Positions 9,068 through 14,468 of a stretch of 14,468 bases of DNA are shown in pieces. This DNA is from an uncultured Lysobacterales bacterium. Its GTDB lineage: Bacteria; Pseudomonadota; Gammaproteobacteria; Xanthomonadales; Xanthomonadaceae. The notes below the pieces were generated by a model. It ran no database searches. It was not told where the DNA came from and saw only the letters and a list, made by a program, of their open reading frames with translations. Positions within the stretch are counted from its first letter, which is position 1, and each line of letters begins with the position of its first letter. The position numbers and the translations under genes were made by a program. Where the stretch lies: positions 1-14,468 of the forward strand of contig CAMPJI010000054.1 in the NCBI GenBank assembly GCA_946886865.1. Reading direction: 5' to 3'.

Positions 9068-9523
9068 ATGAATGCCTCCGTCCACGATTCGTCCCTCGTC
9101 TCCGCCGCGCCCTCCGCGAGCGAGCGCCAATGGGCGCTGGCCGCGCACCTGGCGGCGCTGGTGCTGGCGTTGATGACCAGCTGGCTCGTGGGCGTGGCCG
9201 GCGTCATCGGCGCGCTCGCCGTGTGGCTGCTCAAGCGCGACGATTCGCCTTTCGTCGCCGAGCATGCGCTGGAGGCCGTCAACTTCAACCTGTCGATGCT
9301 GATCTACAGCTGCATCGCCGTGGCCATCGGCATCGCACTGGTGGGGATCAGCATCGTCACGCTCGGACTGGGCCTGCTACTCACGATCCCGGCCGGGCTG
9401 GCGCTGCTGGCCGCCGTGGCGGGCATCGCCGTGTTGTGGCTGGTGTGCAGCATCCTGGCCATGGTGGCGGCCTGGGACGGCCGCGCCTATCGCTATCCGC
9501 TGAGCATCCGCCTGCTCGGCTGA
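9068..9523 (+). CDS. DUF4870 small membrane protein (first of tandem pair)
   Basis: A 151-aa membrane protein of the DUF4870 family (function unknown). After a polar N-terminus of about 20 residues comes the family motif ERQWALAAHLAAL (19-31) and a membrane region to about residue 55. The charged turn KRDDSPFVAEHALEAVNFNLS (about 56-76) is the most diagnostic part. Two more hydrophobic segments follow (roughly 77-96 and 100-135), then a C-terminal RAYRYPLSIRLLG. The ATG at 9068 is fixed by AAGGAG at 9053-9058 (9-nt spacing). The 132-bp gap after pmbA contains the switch-like leader described separately. It is paralogous to the next gene: both share RQWA..AHL.AL, PFV....EA.NFN and YRYP...RL. 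DUF4870 proteins are often small inner-membrane proteins of unassigned role, and nothing in the neighbourhood gives it a specific function. Confidence 0.88.
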   Translation: MNASVHDSSLVSAAPSASERQWALAAHLAALVLALMTSWLVGVAGVIGALAVWLLKRDDSPFVAEHALEAVNFNLSMLIYSCIAVAIGIALVGISIVTLGLGLLLTIPAGLALLAAVAGIAVLWLVCSILAMVAAWDGRAYRYPLSIRLLG

Positions 9524-9546
9524 CGCCCTGCCTTGACCGGGACGCG

Positions 9547-9572
9547 CCCCGCGCGGAGAGTGTCGCGCGGGG
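9547..9572 (+). promoter_or_regulatory. GC-rich hairpin between the two DUF4870 genes
   Basis: A perfect 9-bp inverted repeat, CCCCGCGCG (9547-9555) with CGCGCGGGG (9564-9572), 8-nt loop, lies 23 bp after the first DUF4870 stop and 12 bp before the strong AGGAGGG ribosome site of the second. No T-tract follows, so it is not a standard intrinsic terminator. An mRNA-stabilising or processing hairpin that sets the relative output of the two genes is plausible but unproven. Confidence 0.5.
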
Positions 9573-9596
9573 ACATCTCAACCAGGAGGGGACGCA

Positions 9597-10025
9597 ATGA
9601 GCGATTTCGAGCAGCAACCGCCGCCGGTGACCGAAACGCCGGTCGACGGGATTTCCGCCGAGCAGCGGCAGTGGGCGATGTTCGCGCACCTGTCGGCGCT
9701 CGTCGGAGGCGTGGTCACCGCGGGCTGGGCGGGCAGCGTGGGCTGCTTCATCGGCCCGCTGGTCATCTGGATGATCAAGAAGGACACCATGCCCTTCGTC
9801 GACGACCAGGCCAAGGAAGCGCTGAACTTCAACATCACCGTGGCGATCGCGTTCCTCGCGCTGCTGCTGTTCTCGGTGTTCACCCTGGGCATCGGGCTGC
9901 TGATCGCTATCCCGGGCTGGATCATCATCGGCCTGTTCTGGCTGGTGTTGACCATCATTGCCGGCATCAAGGCCAACGAGGGCGTTGCTTACCGCTACCC
10001 GTTCGCGATCCGGCTGGTGAAGTAG
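9597..10025 (+). CDS. DUF4870 small membrane protein (second of tandem pair)
   Basis: A 142-aa DUF4870 membrane protein, closer to the family consensus than its upstream paralogue. It has a Pro-rich polar N-terminus (1-18), the motif EQRQWAMFAHLSALVGGVV (22-40), and a first membrane region to about 60. The loop KKDTMPFVDDQAKEALNFNIT (61-81) follows, then two further hydrophobic segments (about 82-106 and 107-124), and the tail NEGVAYRYPFAIRLVK. The ATG at 9597 has an excellent ribosome site, AGGAGGG at 9584-9590 with 6-nt spacing, stronger than that of the first copy. The stop at 10023-10025 is followed 13 bp later by a strong bidirectional terminator, so this closes the plus-strand block. 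The divergence of the two copies suggests an old duplication. The molecular function is unknown. Confidence 0.9.
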   Translation: MSDFEQQPPPVTETPVDGISAEQRQWAMFAHLSALVGGVVTAGWAGSVGCFIGPLVIWMIKKDTMPFVDDQAKEALNFNITVAIAFLALLLFSVFTLGIGLLIAIPGWIIIGLFWLVLTIIAGIKANEGVAYRYPFAIRLVK

Positions 10026-10038
10026 CCGGCCGCCCAGC

Positions 10039-10082
10039 GCGCATGAAAAAGGCCGGCATTACGCCGGCCTTTTTTCATGCGC
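10039..10082. terminator. Bidirectional intrinsic terminator between DUF4870 and ispA
   Basis: A near-perfect long stem: GCGCATGAAAAAGGCCGGC (10039-10057) pairs with 10063-10082 around the 5-nt loop ATTAC; the only irregularity is six T against five A. Read on the plus strand, the GGCCGGC/GCCGGCC core is followed by TTTTTT. Read on the minus strand, the same core is followed by TTTTT. It lies between the convergent second DUF4870 gene and ispA, whose stop is 9 bp away, and can end both transcripts. Confidence 0.93.
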
Positions 10083-10091
10083 CCGACGGGC

Positions 10092-11048
10092 TCAGCGATC
10101 GCGCTCCACCGCCAGCCGCCCCAGCGCACGCAGCGGGGCCGCCGCATCATCGAAGGGCGCCAGCGCGTCATCCATCTCGGCCACCAGGCCGGCCAGGCGT
10201 GCGCGCGACGCGTCCATGCCGATCAGGGCCGGGAACGTCGCCTTGTCCTGCGCGGCATCCTTGCCCGCGGTCTTGCCCAGCGTCGCGCTGTCACCCTCCA
10301 CATCGAGGATGTCGTCGCGCACCTGGAACGCCAGCCCCAGCGCGGACGCAAAGCCGTCCAGCCGCGCCAGCGCCGTCGCATCGAGGCCGCCGCACAGCCC
10401 GCCCATGCGCACGGCCGCCCGGATCAGCGCGCCGGTTTTCAGCGCGTGCAGGCGTTCGAGATGGGCGATGGAGACGCCCGGGTCGGGCTGTGCGTTCGCC
10501 GACGCATCTTCGGCTTCGTCAGGGCCAGCATCGGCACGTGCACGCTGACCCCGGTTTCGCCCGGTCGCGTCGATGTCCAGCGCCTGCCCGCCGCACATGC
10601 CCGCGACGCCGGCCGCGTCGGCCAGTGTGTCGAGCATCGCCACCGTGATGACCGGTGGCGTGCCGGCGCGGGCCAGGACCTGGAACGCCAACGACTGCAA
10701 CGCGTCGCCGGCCAGCACGGCGGTGGCTTCGTCGAACGCGACGTGCACGGTCGGCTGCCCGCGCCGAAGCGCATCGTCGTCCATGCTCGGCAGGTCGTCG
10801 TGCACCAGCGAATAGGCGTGGACCAGCTCCACCGCCGCGGCGGGTGCATCGAGCCTGCCTTCGTCGACCCCGGCCAGCGTGCCGGCCGCGTACACCAGCA
10901 GCGGCCGCATGCGCTTGCCGCCCAACAGCACGGCGTGGCGCATCGCGGCGTGCAGGCGCCGCGGTGGCAGGTCGGCCAGGGGCAGGGCCTGCGCGAGGAC
11001 GGCATCGGCGCGTGTGCGCCAGCCGGCCAGGCGCGGGTCAGCGGTCAT
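10092..11048 (-). CDS. ispA: Farnesyl diphosphate synthase (polyprenyl synthetase family)
   Basis: A short-chain trans-prenyltransferase that condenses IPP with DMAPP and then geranyl diphosphate to give farnesyl diphosphate in the cytoplasm. The product is 318 aa (E. coli IspA 299). Visible motifs are GGKRMRP near residue 43 and the first aspartate-rich motif in [16 protein letters not shown] (Asp84, Asp85, Asp90). [10 protein letters not shown] (151-160), [11 protein letters not shown] (200-210) and the second aspartate-rich motif RDDILD (Asp245, Asp246, Asp249) follow. The residues before the first motif (AYSLVHDD) fit an FPP/GPP-type enzyme. Residues of about 165-190 form a hydrophilic Ala/Asp/Glu-rich insertion not expected from E. 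coli. The ATG at 11048 overlaps the end of xseB by 11 bp, which suggests translational coupling; no good ribosome site is visible. In many bacteria dxs follows ispA, but here a terminator does. Confidence 0.95.
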   Translation of the reverse strand: MTADPRLAGWRTRADAVLAQALPLADLPPRRLHAAMRHAVLLGGKRMRPLLVYAAGTLAGVDEGRLDAPAAAVELVHAYSLVHDDLPSMDDDALRRGQPTVHVAFDEATAVLAGDALQSLAFQVLARAGTPPVITVAMLDTLADAAGVAGMCGGQALDIDATGRNRGQRARADAGPDEAEDASANAQPDPGVSIAHLERLHALKTGALIRAAVRMGGLCGGLDATALARLDGFASALGLAFQVRDDILDVEGDSATLGKTAGKDAAQDKATFPALIGMDASRARLAGLVAEMDDALAPFDDAAAPLRALGRLAVERDR

Positions 11049-11325
11049 CGTCGGGTGTGTCGACCGTCGTGCCTGGGAACGGCGTGGCCGATGCCGGGTC
11101 CTGCGGGTCGCTGAGCAGGCGGACGCGCAGCTCGGCCTGCTCCAGCGCCGCCTGGCAGCGCCGGTACAGGCCGACGCCGCGCTCGTAGGCGGCCAGCGAG
11201 TCTTCCAGGCTCATCTCGCCGTGTTCCATCTTCTCGACCAGCTGCTCGAGCGCGTCCAGCGACTGCTCGAAATCGGCGACGGGCGAGGCCTCGGAGGCGG
11301 AATCGGTGGGGGCTTTTCGTGGCAT
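11038..11325 (-). CDS. xseB: Exodeoxyribonuclease VII small subunit
   Basis: XseB is the small subunit of exonuclease VII, which with XseA degrades single-stranded DNA from both ends. The product is 95 aa (E. coli 80 aa). The family signature runs through residues 18-70: [20 protein letters not shown], then [20 protein letters not shown], then [14 protein letters not shown]. It forms two helices and matches the known fold. The N-terminal 17 residues are polar, and the C-terminal 25 residues are an Asp/Pro-rich tail that looks disordered. I place the start at the ATG at 11325. The frame stays open further upstream into the tilS end, but those residues have no family character. The stop overlaps the start of ispA, and tilS ends 44 bp upstream. 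The xseB-ispA pairing is common in proteobacteria. xseA is not in the window. Confidence 0.94.
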   Translation of the reverse strand: MPRKAPTDSASEASPVADFEQSLDALEQLVEKMEHGEMSLEDSLAAYERGVGLYRRCQAALEQAELRVRLLSDPQDPASATPFPGTTVDTPDDDR

Positions 11326-11351
11326 CGGGGCAGTGTGCGGGCGCACCCAGG

Positions 11352-11369
11352 GCCGGTCAATCGACCGGC
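11352..11369 (-). promoter_or_regulatory. Small hairpin directly after the tilS stop
   Basis: A perfect 7-bp inverted repeat (GCCGGTC at 11352-11358 with GACCGGC at 11363-11369, 4-nt loop) starts at the base next to the tilS stop codon, in the 44-bp tilS-xseB spacer. On the minus-strand transcript no T-run follows. It could be a weak pause, or protect the 3' end of a processed tilS message; chance is also possible in DNA this GC-rich. Confidence 0.35.
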
Positions 11370-12695
11370 TCAGTCCGGCGCGAACGACGCGTCGTCCGGC
11401 CGCCACCGCAGCCGCCCGCCATGCCCGCGCAGCCATGCATCGAACCGCGCGGAATACACCAGGTCACCCGCGGCCAGCAGCGTGCCGTCGGCGTCGCGCA
11501 CCAGCGGCATCCGCTCCCGCTCCCAGGGCGGCAGGCCGAGGTCTTGGAGCACGTGCTTGAGCGCGTGGCTGTGGCCGCGGCCGGGCAGGGTGATGCGCTC
11601 GCCACCGCGGCGGCCGCCCACGGCGACCGGCGCATCGAAGCGGTACGCGCCGGCGGTGAACTGCAACGCGAGGTCGCCGCCCCCAGGCAGGGCCAAGGGC
11701 ACGTCGCCGCACCAGGGCACCTGCCAGCCCGTCGGCAGCGGACGCCGGAGCGGCGCGGCGTGCACCACATCGCGCCAGGCCCGTACCCGCGCGCCATGCC
11801 ATTCGAAGCAGGCCTCTGCGTCGGGCGCGGCGTGCAACAGGTCGGCTTCGATGCGTGCCACGCCGTTGCCCGGCAGCGGCGGCAGTTGCAATGCGGCGAT
11901 CCATCGGCGCAGCACGCGTGCCCGGCGTGCCGCCGGCAGGTCGAGCAGTGCGCGGCGCGAGAGGCACCGCGGATCGGCGGTGGCGACCAGCGCCAATGCC
12001 TGCGCATCGCCCTCGTCGAGCAGGGCCACCGCCTCGCCCGTGAGCGTGGCCAGTCGCGCCAGCGCCGCATCGGCATGCGGCCAGCGCTGGCGCACCAGCG
12101 GCATCACCTGGCGGCGCAGGAAATTGCGGTCCAGCCGCGTGTCGTCATTGCTCGGGTCTTCGATCCACCCCAGACCGTGGGCACGAGCATGGGCCAGCAG
12201 CGCTGTGCGGGGCGCGTCCAGCAGGGGCCGCCAGAGCCGACCGGCGGCAAACGGTGTCGAGGCCGCCATGGCCGCCAGCCCGTCCGGCCCCGCGCCGCGC
12301 AGGGCACGCATGAGCACCGTTTCCGCCTGGTCGTCGCGATGGTGCGCCAGCGCCAGGGATTCGCCGGGGCGCAGGTCGGCGGCGAATGCAGCCCGGCGCG
12401 CCGAGCGGGCCGCGGCCTCCGGTCCGATGCCGGTCCGGGCCACCGCCACGCGCCGCGCGCTGAAGGGCACGCCCCAGGCGCGGCACGCCTGCTCGCAATG
12501 GGCGGCCCACGCGTCGGCCTGATCGTGCAGGCCGTGGTGGACATGCAGGGCCCGCAGCCCCTGGTCGCGCACCCGCGGCGCGTGCGACAGCGCATGCAGC
12601 AGGACCGTGGAATCCAGGCCGCCGCTGAAGGCGACGCAGACCGGCCCGGCGGGCAGGTCGGCGTCGTGGATCAGCGGGGTGGGCACGCGCGGCAT
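11370..12695 (-). CDS. tilS: tRNA(Ile)-lysidine synthase
   Basis: TilS uses ATP and lysine to convert C34 of the CAU-anticodon tRNA-Ile to lysidine, which switches both charging and codon reading from Met to Ile (AUA). The product is 441 aa (E. coli 432). The PP-loop ATP site is SGGLDS at residues 24-29. The family motif [17 protein letters not shown] is at about 118-134. The central TilS segment includes WIEDPSNDD and [12 protein letters not shown]. The C-terminal domain is recognisable in [20 protein letters not shown] and [12 protein letters not shown], then [10 protein letters not shown]. In the [12 protein letters not shown] segment the usual Arg-Tyr pair appears as Arg-Arg, a small deviation. 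The ATG at 12695 is chosen because it gives the normal short lead into the PP-loop; the frame continues upstream to 12842, but those residues are Arg/Gly/Ser-rich and overlap another small gene. No clear ribosome site is visible. It precedes xseB in the same direction. Confidence 0.95.
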   Translation of the reverse strand: MPRVPTPLIHDADLPAGPVCVAFSGGLDSTVLLHALSHAPRVRDQGLRALHVHHGLHDQADAWAAHCEQACRAWGVPFSARRVAVARTGIGPEAAARSARRAAFAADLRPGESLALAHHRDDQAETVLMRALRGAGPDGLAAMAASTPFAAGRLWRPLLDAPRTALLAHARAHGLGWIEDPSNDDTRLDRNFLRRQVMPLVRQRWPHADAALARLATLTGEAVALLDEGDAQALALVATADPRCLSRRALLDLPAARRARVLRRWIAALQLPPLPGNGVARIEADLLHAAPDAEACFEWHGARVRAWRDVVHAAPLRRPLPTGWQVPWCGDVPLALPGGGDLALQFTAGAYRFDAPVAVGGRRGGERITLPGRGHSHALKHVLQDLGLPPWERERMPLVRDADGTLLAAGDLVYSARFDAWLRGHGGRLRWRPDDASFAPD

Positions 12696-12732
12696 GGCGC
12701 GGATGGTGCCACGGGGGTGCCTGCGGTGGCGG

Positions 12733-12748
12733 GTCCGTCCGGACGGAC
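12733..12748. promoter_or_regulatory. 16-bp perfect palindrome in the tilS leader
   Basis: GTCCGTCCGGACGGAC is a perfect palindrome 37 bp upstream of the tilS start. It is followed on the plus strand by a looser inverted repeat (GTCCG at 12755-12759 with CGGAC at 12776-12780 around a GC-rich core). It may be a protein-binding operator, or a cruciform or mRNA hairpin between the 43-aa gene and tilS. No regulator can be named. The spacer (12696-12789) otherwise shows no clear promoter. Confidence 0.35.
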
Positions 12749-12789
12749 TTCGGCGTCCGGCGCCCCGGTGCCGGGCGGACCTCCGCGGC

Positions 12790-12921
12790 CTACCGCTCGC
12801 GCTTGCGTGAGGCCGGCCGTGCCCGTCGCCAGAGCCAGGCAATGCCGGCGACCACGACCAGCACGGCAGTCACGACCAGCAGGAACACCGCACGGTGGTC
12901 CAGCATCGCGTCCAGGATCAT
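12790..12921 (-). CDS. 43-aa single-pass membrane protein (small ORF)
   Basis: A short reading frame in the accA-tilS gap with clear membrane-protein composition. The polar start MILDAMLDHRA is followed by one strongly hydrophobic segment, VFLLVVTAVLVVVAGIAWLW (residues 12-31). It ends in a basic tail, RRARPASRKRER, which by the positive-inside rule predicts a cytoplasmic C-terminus. The third codon positions are mostly G or C, as in the flanking genes. It begins 39 bp after the stop of the 88-aa gene and ends 94 bp before tilS, all on the same strand, so it is likely an operon member. The ribosome site is weak (GGGG about 6 nt before the ATG); an internal ATG six codons in is an alternative. 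I do not recognise a family. Its size, single anchor and basic tail resemble many small bacterial membrane proteins that modulate a larger partner, but no function is assigned. Confidence 0.6.
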   Translation of the reverse strand: MILDAMLDHRAVFLLVVTAVLVVVAGIAWLWRRARPASRKRER

Positions 12922-12960
12922 GGCGGCCCCACGTGACGCACGGCCGCGGTCACCGCCGGA

Positions 12961-13227
12961 TCAGCGCCAGTGCCGGCTGGGCGGCACGTCTTCGACACGC
13001 CCCTCGGCGGCGGCCTGCGCCTGCCGCTCGCGCGCGGCGCGCCGGGCGATGGTGCGGTGGGACGGCTTCAGCAGGCAGGCCAACGCCAGGCAGGCGCAAC
13101 CGGCCGACAGCCCCAGCGCCACCAGCGCGAAGATCATGTTGGCGTCCAGCAGTACCCACGACGCCAGGAACAGGGCACCGCTGGCGGCGGCCCAGCAGGT
13201 GGCGGCGAACTTTCCGGCCAGCAGCAT
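12961..13227 (-). CDS. 88-aa two-segment membrane protein downstream of accA
   Basis: The start codon overlaps the accA stop by one base (TGATG on the minus strand), and GAGG lies 7 nt before the ATG inside accA, so translation is probably coupled to accA. The product has two hydrophobic segments: about residues 8-27 (AATCWAAASGALFLASWVLL) and about 31-54 (MIFALVALGLSAGCACLALA and onward). They are separated by a short polar turn (DAN) and followed by a charged cytoplasmic-type tail rich in Arg, Ala and Glu (KPSHRTIARRAARERQAQAA and onward). Four cysteines (11, 44, 46, 51) lie in or next to the membrane segments. I do not recognise a named family. Tight coupling suggests production in fixed ratio with AccA, but whether it acts in fatty-acid synthesis is unknown. 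Confidence 0.8.
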   Translation of the reverse strand: MLLAGKFAATCWAAASGALFLASWVLLDANMIFALVALGLSAGCACLALACLLKPSHRTIARRAARERQAQAAAEGRVEDVPPSRHWR

Positions 13228-14186
13228 CACGCGGCCTCGTACGCGCCGTAGCTGCGCAGGCGCTCGTAGCGCCGCTGCAGCAGGTCGGCGGTGGGGAGTT
13301 GCTCCAGGGCGTCGAGTTCGTTCATCAGTACCGCCTTCAGTCGCGTCGCCATCTGGCGCGGGTTGCGGTGCGCGCCGCCGATCGGCTCGCGCACCACCTT
13401 GTCGACCAGCCCCAGCCCGTGCAGGCGCTTGGCGGTCAGGCCCAGCTGCTCGGCGGCGTCCTTGGCCTTGTCGGCGGACTTCCACAGGATCGAGGCGCAG
13501 CCCTCGGGCGAGATCACCGAGTAGGTGCTGTACTCGAGCATCAGCGTGCGGTCGCCCACGCCGATGGCCAGCGCGCCGCCGGAGCCGCCTTCGCCGATCA
13601 CCGTGCAGACCACCGGGATCTTCAGCTCGGCCATTTCCAGCAGGTTGCGGGCGATGGCCTCGGACTGGCCGCGCTCCTCCGCGCCGATGCCCGGGTACGC
13701 GCCCGGGGTGTCGATGAAGGTCAGCAGCGGCAGGCCGAAACGCTCGGCCATCTTCATCAGGCGCAAGGCCTTGCGGTAGCCCTCGGGCCGCGGCATGCCG
13801 AAGTTGCGCTTGATCTTGCTCTTGGTGTCGCGGCCCTTCTGGTGGCCGATGATCATTACGCTGCGGCCGTCGATGCGGCCCAGGCCGCCGACGATGGCCG
13901 CGTCGTCCGAATACGCGCGGTCGCCGGCCAGTTCCTGGAACTCGCTGCAGATCAGGCGGATGTAGTCGTTGGTGTAGGGCCGGGCCGGGTGGCGGGCCAG
14001 CTGGCTGACCTGCCACGGCGACAGGTCGCGGAAGATGTGCGCGGTGCGCTGGCGCAGCTTGTTCTGCAGCGCATGCACCTCCGCGTCCGCGTCCACGGCC
14101 GAGCCGTGGCTGGCGTGGCGCAGTTCCTGGATCTTGGCTTCCAGGTCGGCGATGGGCTGCTCGAAGTCGAGGTAATTCGGGTTCAT
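13227..14186 (-). CDS. accA: Acetyl-CoA carboxylase carboxyltransferase subunit alpha
   Basis: AccA with AccD forms the carboxyltransferase that moves CO2 from carboxybiotin on AccB to acetyl-CoA, giving malonyl-CoA, the first committed step of fatty-acid synthesis. The protein is 319 aa, the same length as E. coli AccA. Diagnostic segments are the N-terminus [19 protein letters not shown], then [20 protein letters not shown] at about 112-131, and [20 protein letters not shown] near 158. The crotonase-like active-site glycines lie in [16 protein letters not shown] (197-212), followed by [15 protein letters not shown] (222-236). The start at 14186 gives the canonical N-terminus; the sequence before it is C/G-rich with no evident ribosome site. 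It appears to be the first gene of the minus-strand operon that continues with two small membrane protein genes, tilS, xseB and ispA. It is divergent from purA, with a 232-bp shared spacer. Confidence 0.97.
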   Translation of the reverse strand: MNPNYLDFEQPIADLEAKIQELRHASHGSAVDADAEVHALQNKLRQRTAHIFRDLSPWQVSQLARHPARPYTNDYIRLICSEFQELAGDRAYSDDAAIVGGLGRIDGRSVMIIGHQKGRDTKSKIKRNFGMPRPEGYRKALRLMKMAERFGLPLLTFIDTPGAYPGIGAEERGQSEAIARNLLEMAELKIPVVCTVIGEGGSGGALAIGVGDRTLMLEYSTYSVISPEGCASILWKSADKAKDAAEQLGLTAKRLHGLGLVDKVVREPIGGAHRNPRQMATRLKAVLMNELDALEQLPTADLLQRRYERLRSYGAYEAA

Positions 14187-14213
14187 GCACGGGCCGGGGC
14201 CAGGGTGGCCGAC

Positions 14214-14219
14214 AGTCTA
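14214..14219 (-). promoter_or_regulatory. Candidate -10 box for the accA operon
   Basis: On the minus strand TAGACT (4 of 6 matches to TATAAT) lies 27 bp upstream of the accA ATG, which would give a leader of about 20 nt. The sequence 17-18 bp further upstream has no good -35 match, so this is a weak call made on position and on the local drop in GC content. Confidence 0.25.
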
Positions 14220-14297
14220 GCCGACCGCCCCGCACCGTACCGAGCCGTCCGGGCCGCCTTCACGTTCCGAAGGCTGGCCCCGGCGACCCGAAACCCG

Positions 14298-14303
14298 GAT
14301 AAT
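14298..14303 (+). promoter_or_regulatory. Candidate -10 box for purA
   Basis: GATAAT matches TATAAT at five of six positions and is the most AT-rich hexamer in the accA-purA spacer. The -35 region at normal spacing (around 14274-14280) is GC-rich with only a poor match. If used, transcription would begin near 14309-14311, exactly at the base of the hairpin listed next, and the purA message would carry a structured 5' end of about 110 nt. Confidence 0.35.
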
Positions 14304-14307
14304 GGGC

Positions 14308-14354
14308 AAAAGCCGGATGGGGCCGTTCCTTGTGAACCACCCCACCGGCTTTTT
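14308..14354 (+). terminator. Terminator-like hairpin in the purA leader
   Basis: AAAAGCCGG (14308-14316) and TGGGG (14318-14322) pair with CCCCA (14340-14344) and CCGGCTTTT (14345-14353), leaving one bulged A. GTTC (14325-14328) pairs with GAAC (14334-14337) at the tip. Five T follow on the plus strand (14350-14354), so it has all the parts of an intrinsic terminator, and four T occur on the minus strand. It lies 65 bp upstream of purA with no plus-strand gene before it in the 230-bp spacer. It could be an attenuator, the end of a short leader RNA, an insulator between divergent units, or a 5' protective stem. Two smaller perfect hairpins follow (14365-14370 with 14374-14379, and 14384-14389 with 14395-14400). 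Confidence 0.7.
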
Positions 14355-14418
14355 CCGTGTCCACGCGGCGGTGCGCCGCCGATGCCCGCCCCACGCGGGC
14401 CATTCAGGAGTGCAGGTA

Positions 14419-14468
14419 ATGGGTCAGTCAGTCGTCGTTCTCGGTGCCCAGTGGGGCGATGAAGGCAA
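14419..14468 (+). CDS. purA: Adenylosuccinate synthetase, 5' end (runs off window)
   Basis: PurA uses GTP to join IMP and aspartate into adenylosuccinate, the first step from IMP to AMP. Only the first 16 full codons are present, but MGQSVVVLGAQWGDEG is the unmistakable N-terminus with the nucleotide-binding QWGDEG motif. The ATG at 14419 is supported by CAGGAG at 14405-14410 with 8-nt spacing. The frame is open upstream to ATGs at 14317 and 14302, but that stretch overlaps the leader hairpins and has no family character. The remainder of the gene lies beyond the window. Confidence 0.95.
   Translation, partial: MGQSVVVLGAQWGDEG

Noticed and set aside
7493..9265. Minus-strand open frame of 590 codons opposite pmbA
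   Set aside because: It is antisense to pmbA, which is confidently identified, and shows no recognisable domain or ribosome site.
12696..12842. Upstream extension of TilS to 12842
   Set aside because: The added residues are Arg/Gly/Ser-rich, unlike TilS, and run over the palindrome and the end of the 43-aa gene.
14302..14418. In-frame upstream extension of PurA from ATGs at 14302 or 14317, or a separate leader peptide
   Set aside because: The frame is open by chance in GC-rich DNA and coincides with three hairpins; the ribosome site at 14405-14410 and the canonical MGQSVVVLGAQWGDEG start support 14419.
11319..14462. Plus-strand open frame of 1047 codons opposite accA, the small genes, tilS and xseB
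   Set aside because: It is antisense to well-identified genes. Its translation is Arg/Pro/Gly/Ala-rich with no family resemblance, as expected from rare stop codons in very GC-rich DNA.

Overview
This is a high-GC (roughly 70%) chromosomal window from a gammaproteobacterium, most likely of the Lysobacteraceae (Xanthomonadaceae; Lysobacter/Luteimonas/Xanthomonas relatives). The assignment is inferred from protein sequence character, the extreme G/C at third codon positions, the rng-yhdP-tldD-yjgA-pmbA order, and an intergenic inverted repeat of a kind common in that family. Nearly everything is conserved housekeeping. I see no prophage, transposase, CRISPR array, tRNA or rRNA.

Layout. (1) Positions 1-6662, plus strand: the 3' part of rng (RNase G), yhdP (AsmA-like envelope lipid-transport protein) and tldD (metalloprotease subunit). 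(2) Positions 6663-6883: a compound inverted-repeat element with a perfect hairpin at each outer end, between the convergent tldD and yjgA. (3) yjgA/darP (minus) is divergent from pmbA/tldE (plus, TTG start with a strong ribosome site). (4) Positions 9068-10025: two tandem DUF4870 membrane protein genes. The first has an unusual leader with two mutually exclusive hairpins, one of which sequesters its Shine-Dalgarno sequence. A strong bidirectional terminator at 10039-10082 closes the block. (5) Positions 10092-14186, minus strand, read from right to left: accA, an 88-aa membrane protein gene, a 43-aa single-pass membrane protein gene, tilS, xseB and ispA. Several junctions overlap or are short, so this looks like one operon joining fatty-acid, tRNA-modification, DNA-repair and isoprenoid functions. 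(6) From 14419, purA starts on the plus strand, divergent from accA, and runs off the window. Its leader holds a terminator-like hairpin and two smaller hairpins.

How the genes fit together. TldD and PmbA/TldE form a heteromeric protease and lie close together here, separated only by the ribosome-assembly gene yjgA. The rng-yhdP-tldD block and the yjgA-pmbA pair are, as I recall, separate loci in E. coli. AccA supplies malonyl-CoA synthesis, IspA makes farnesyl diphosphate, TilS makes lysidine in tRNA-Ile, and XseB is the small subunit of exonuclease VII. The observations most worth a second look are the alternative RNA structures before the first DUF4870 gene, the structured purA leader, the two small membrane proteins between accA and tilS, and a hydrophilic insertion in IspA.
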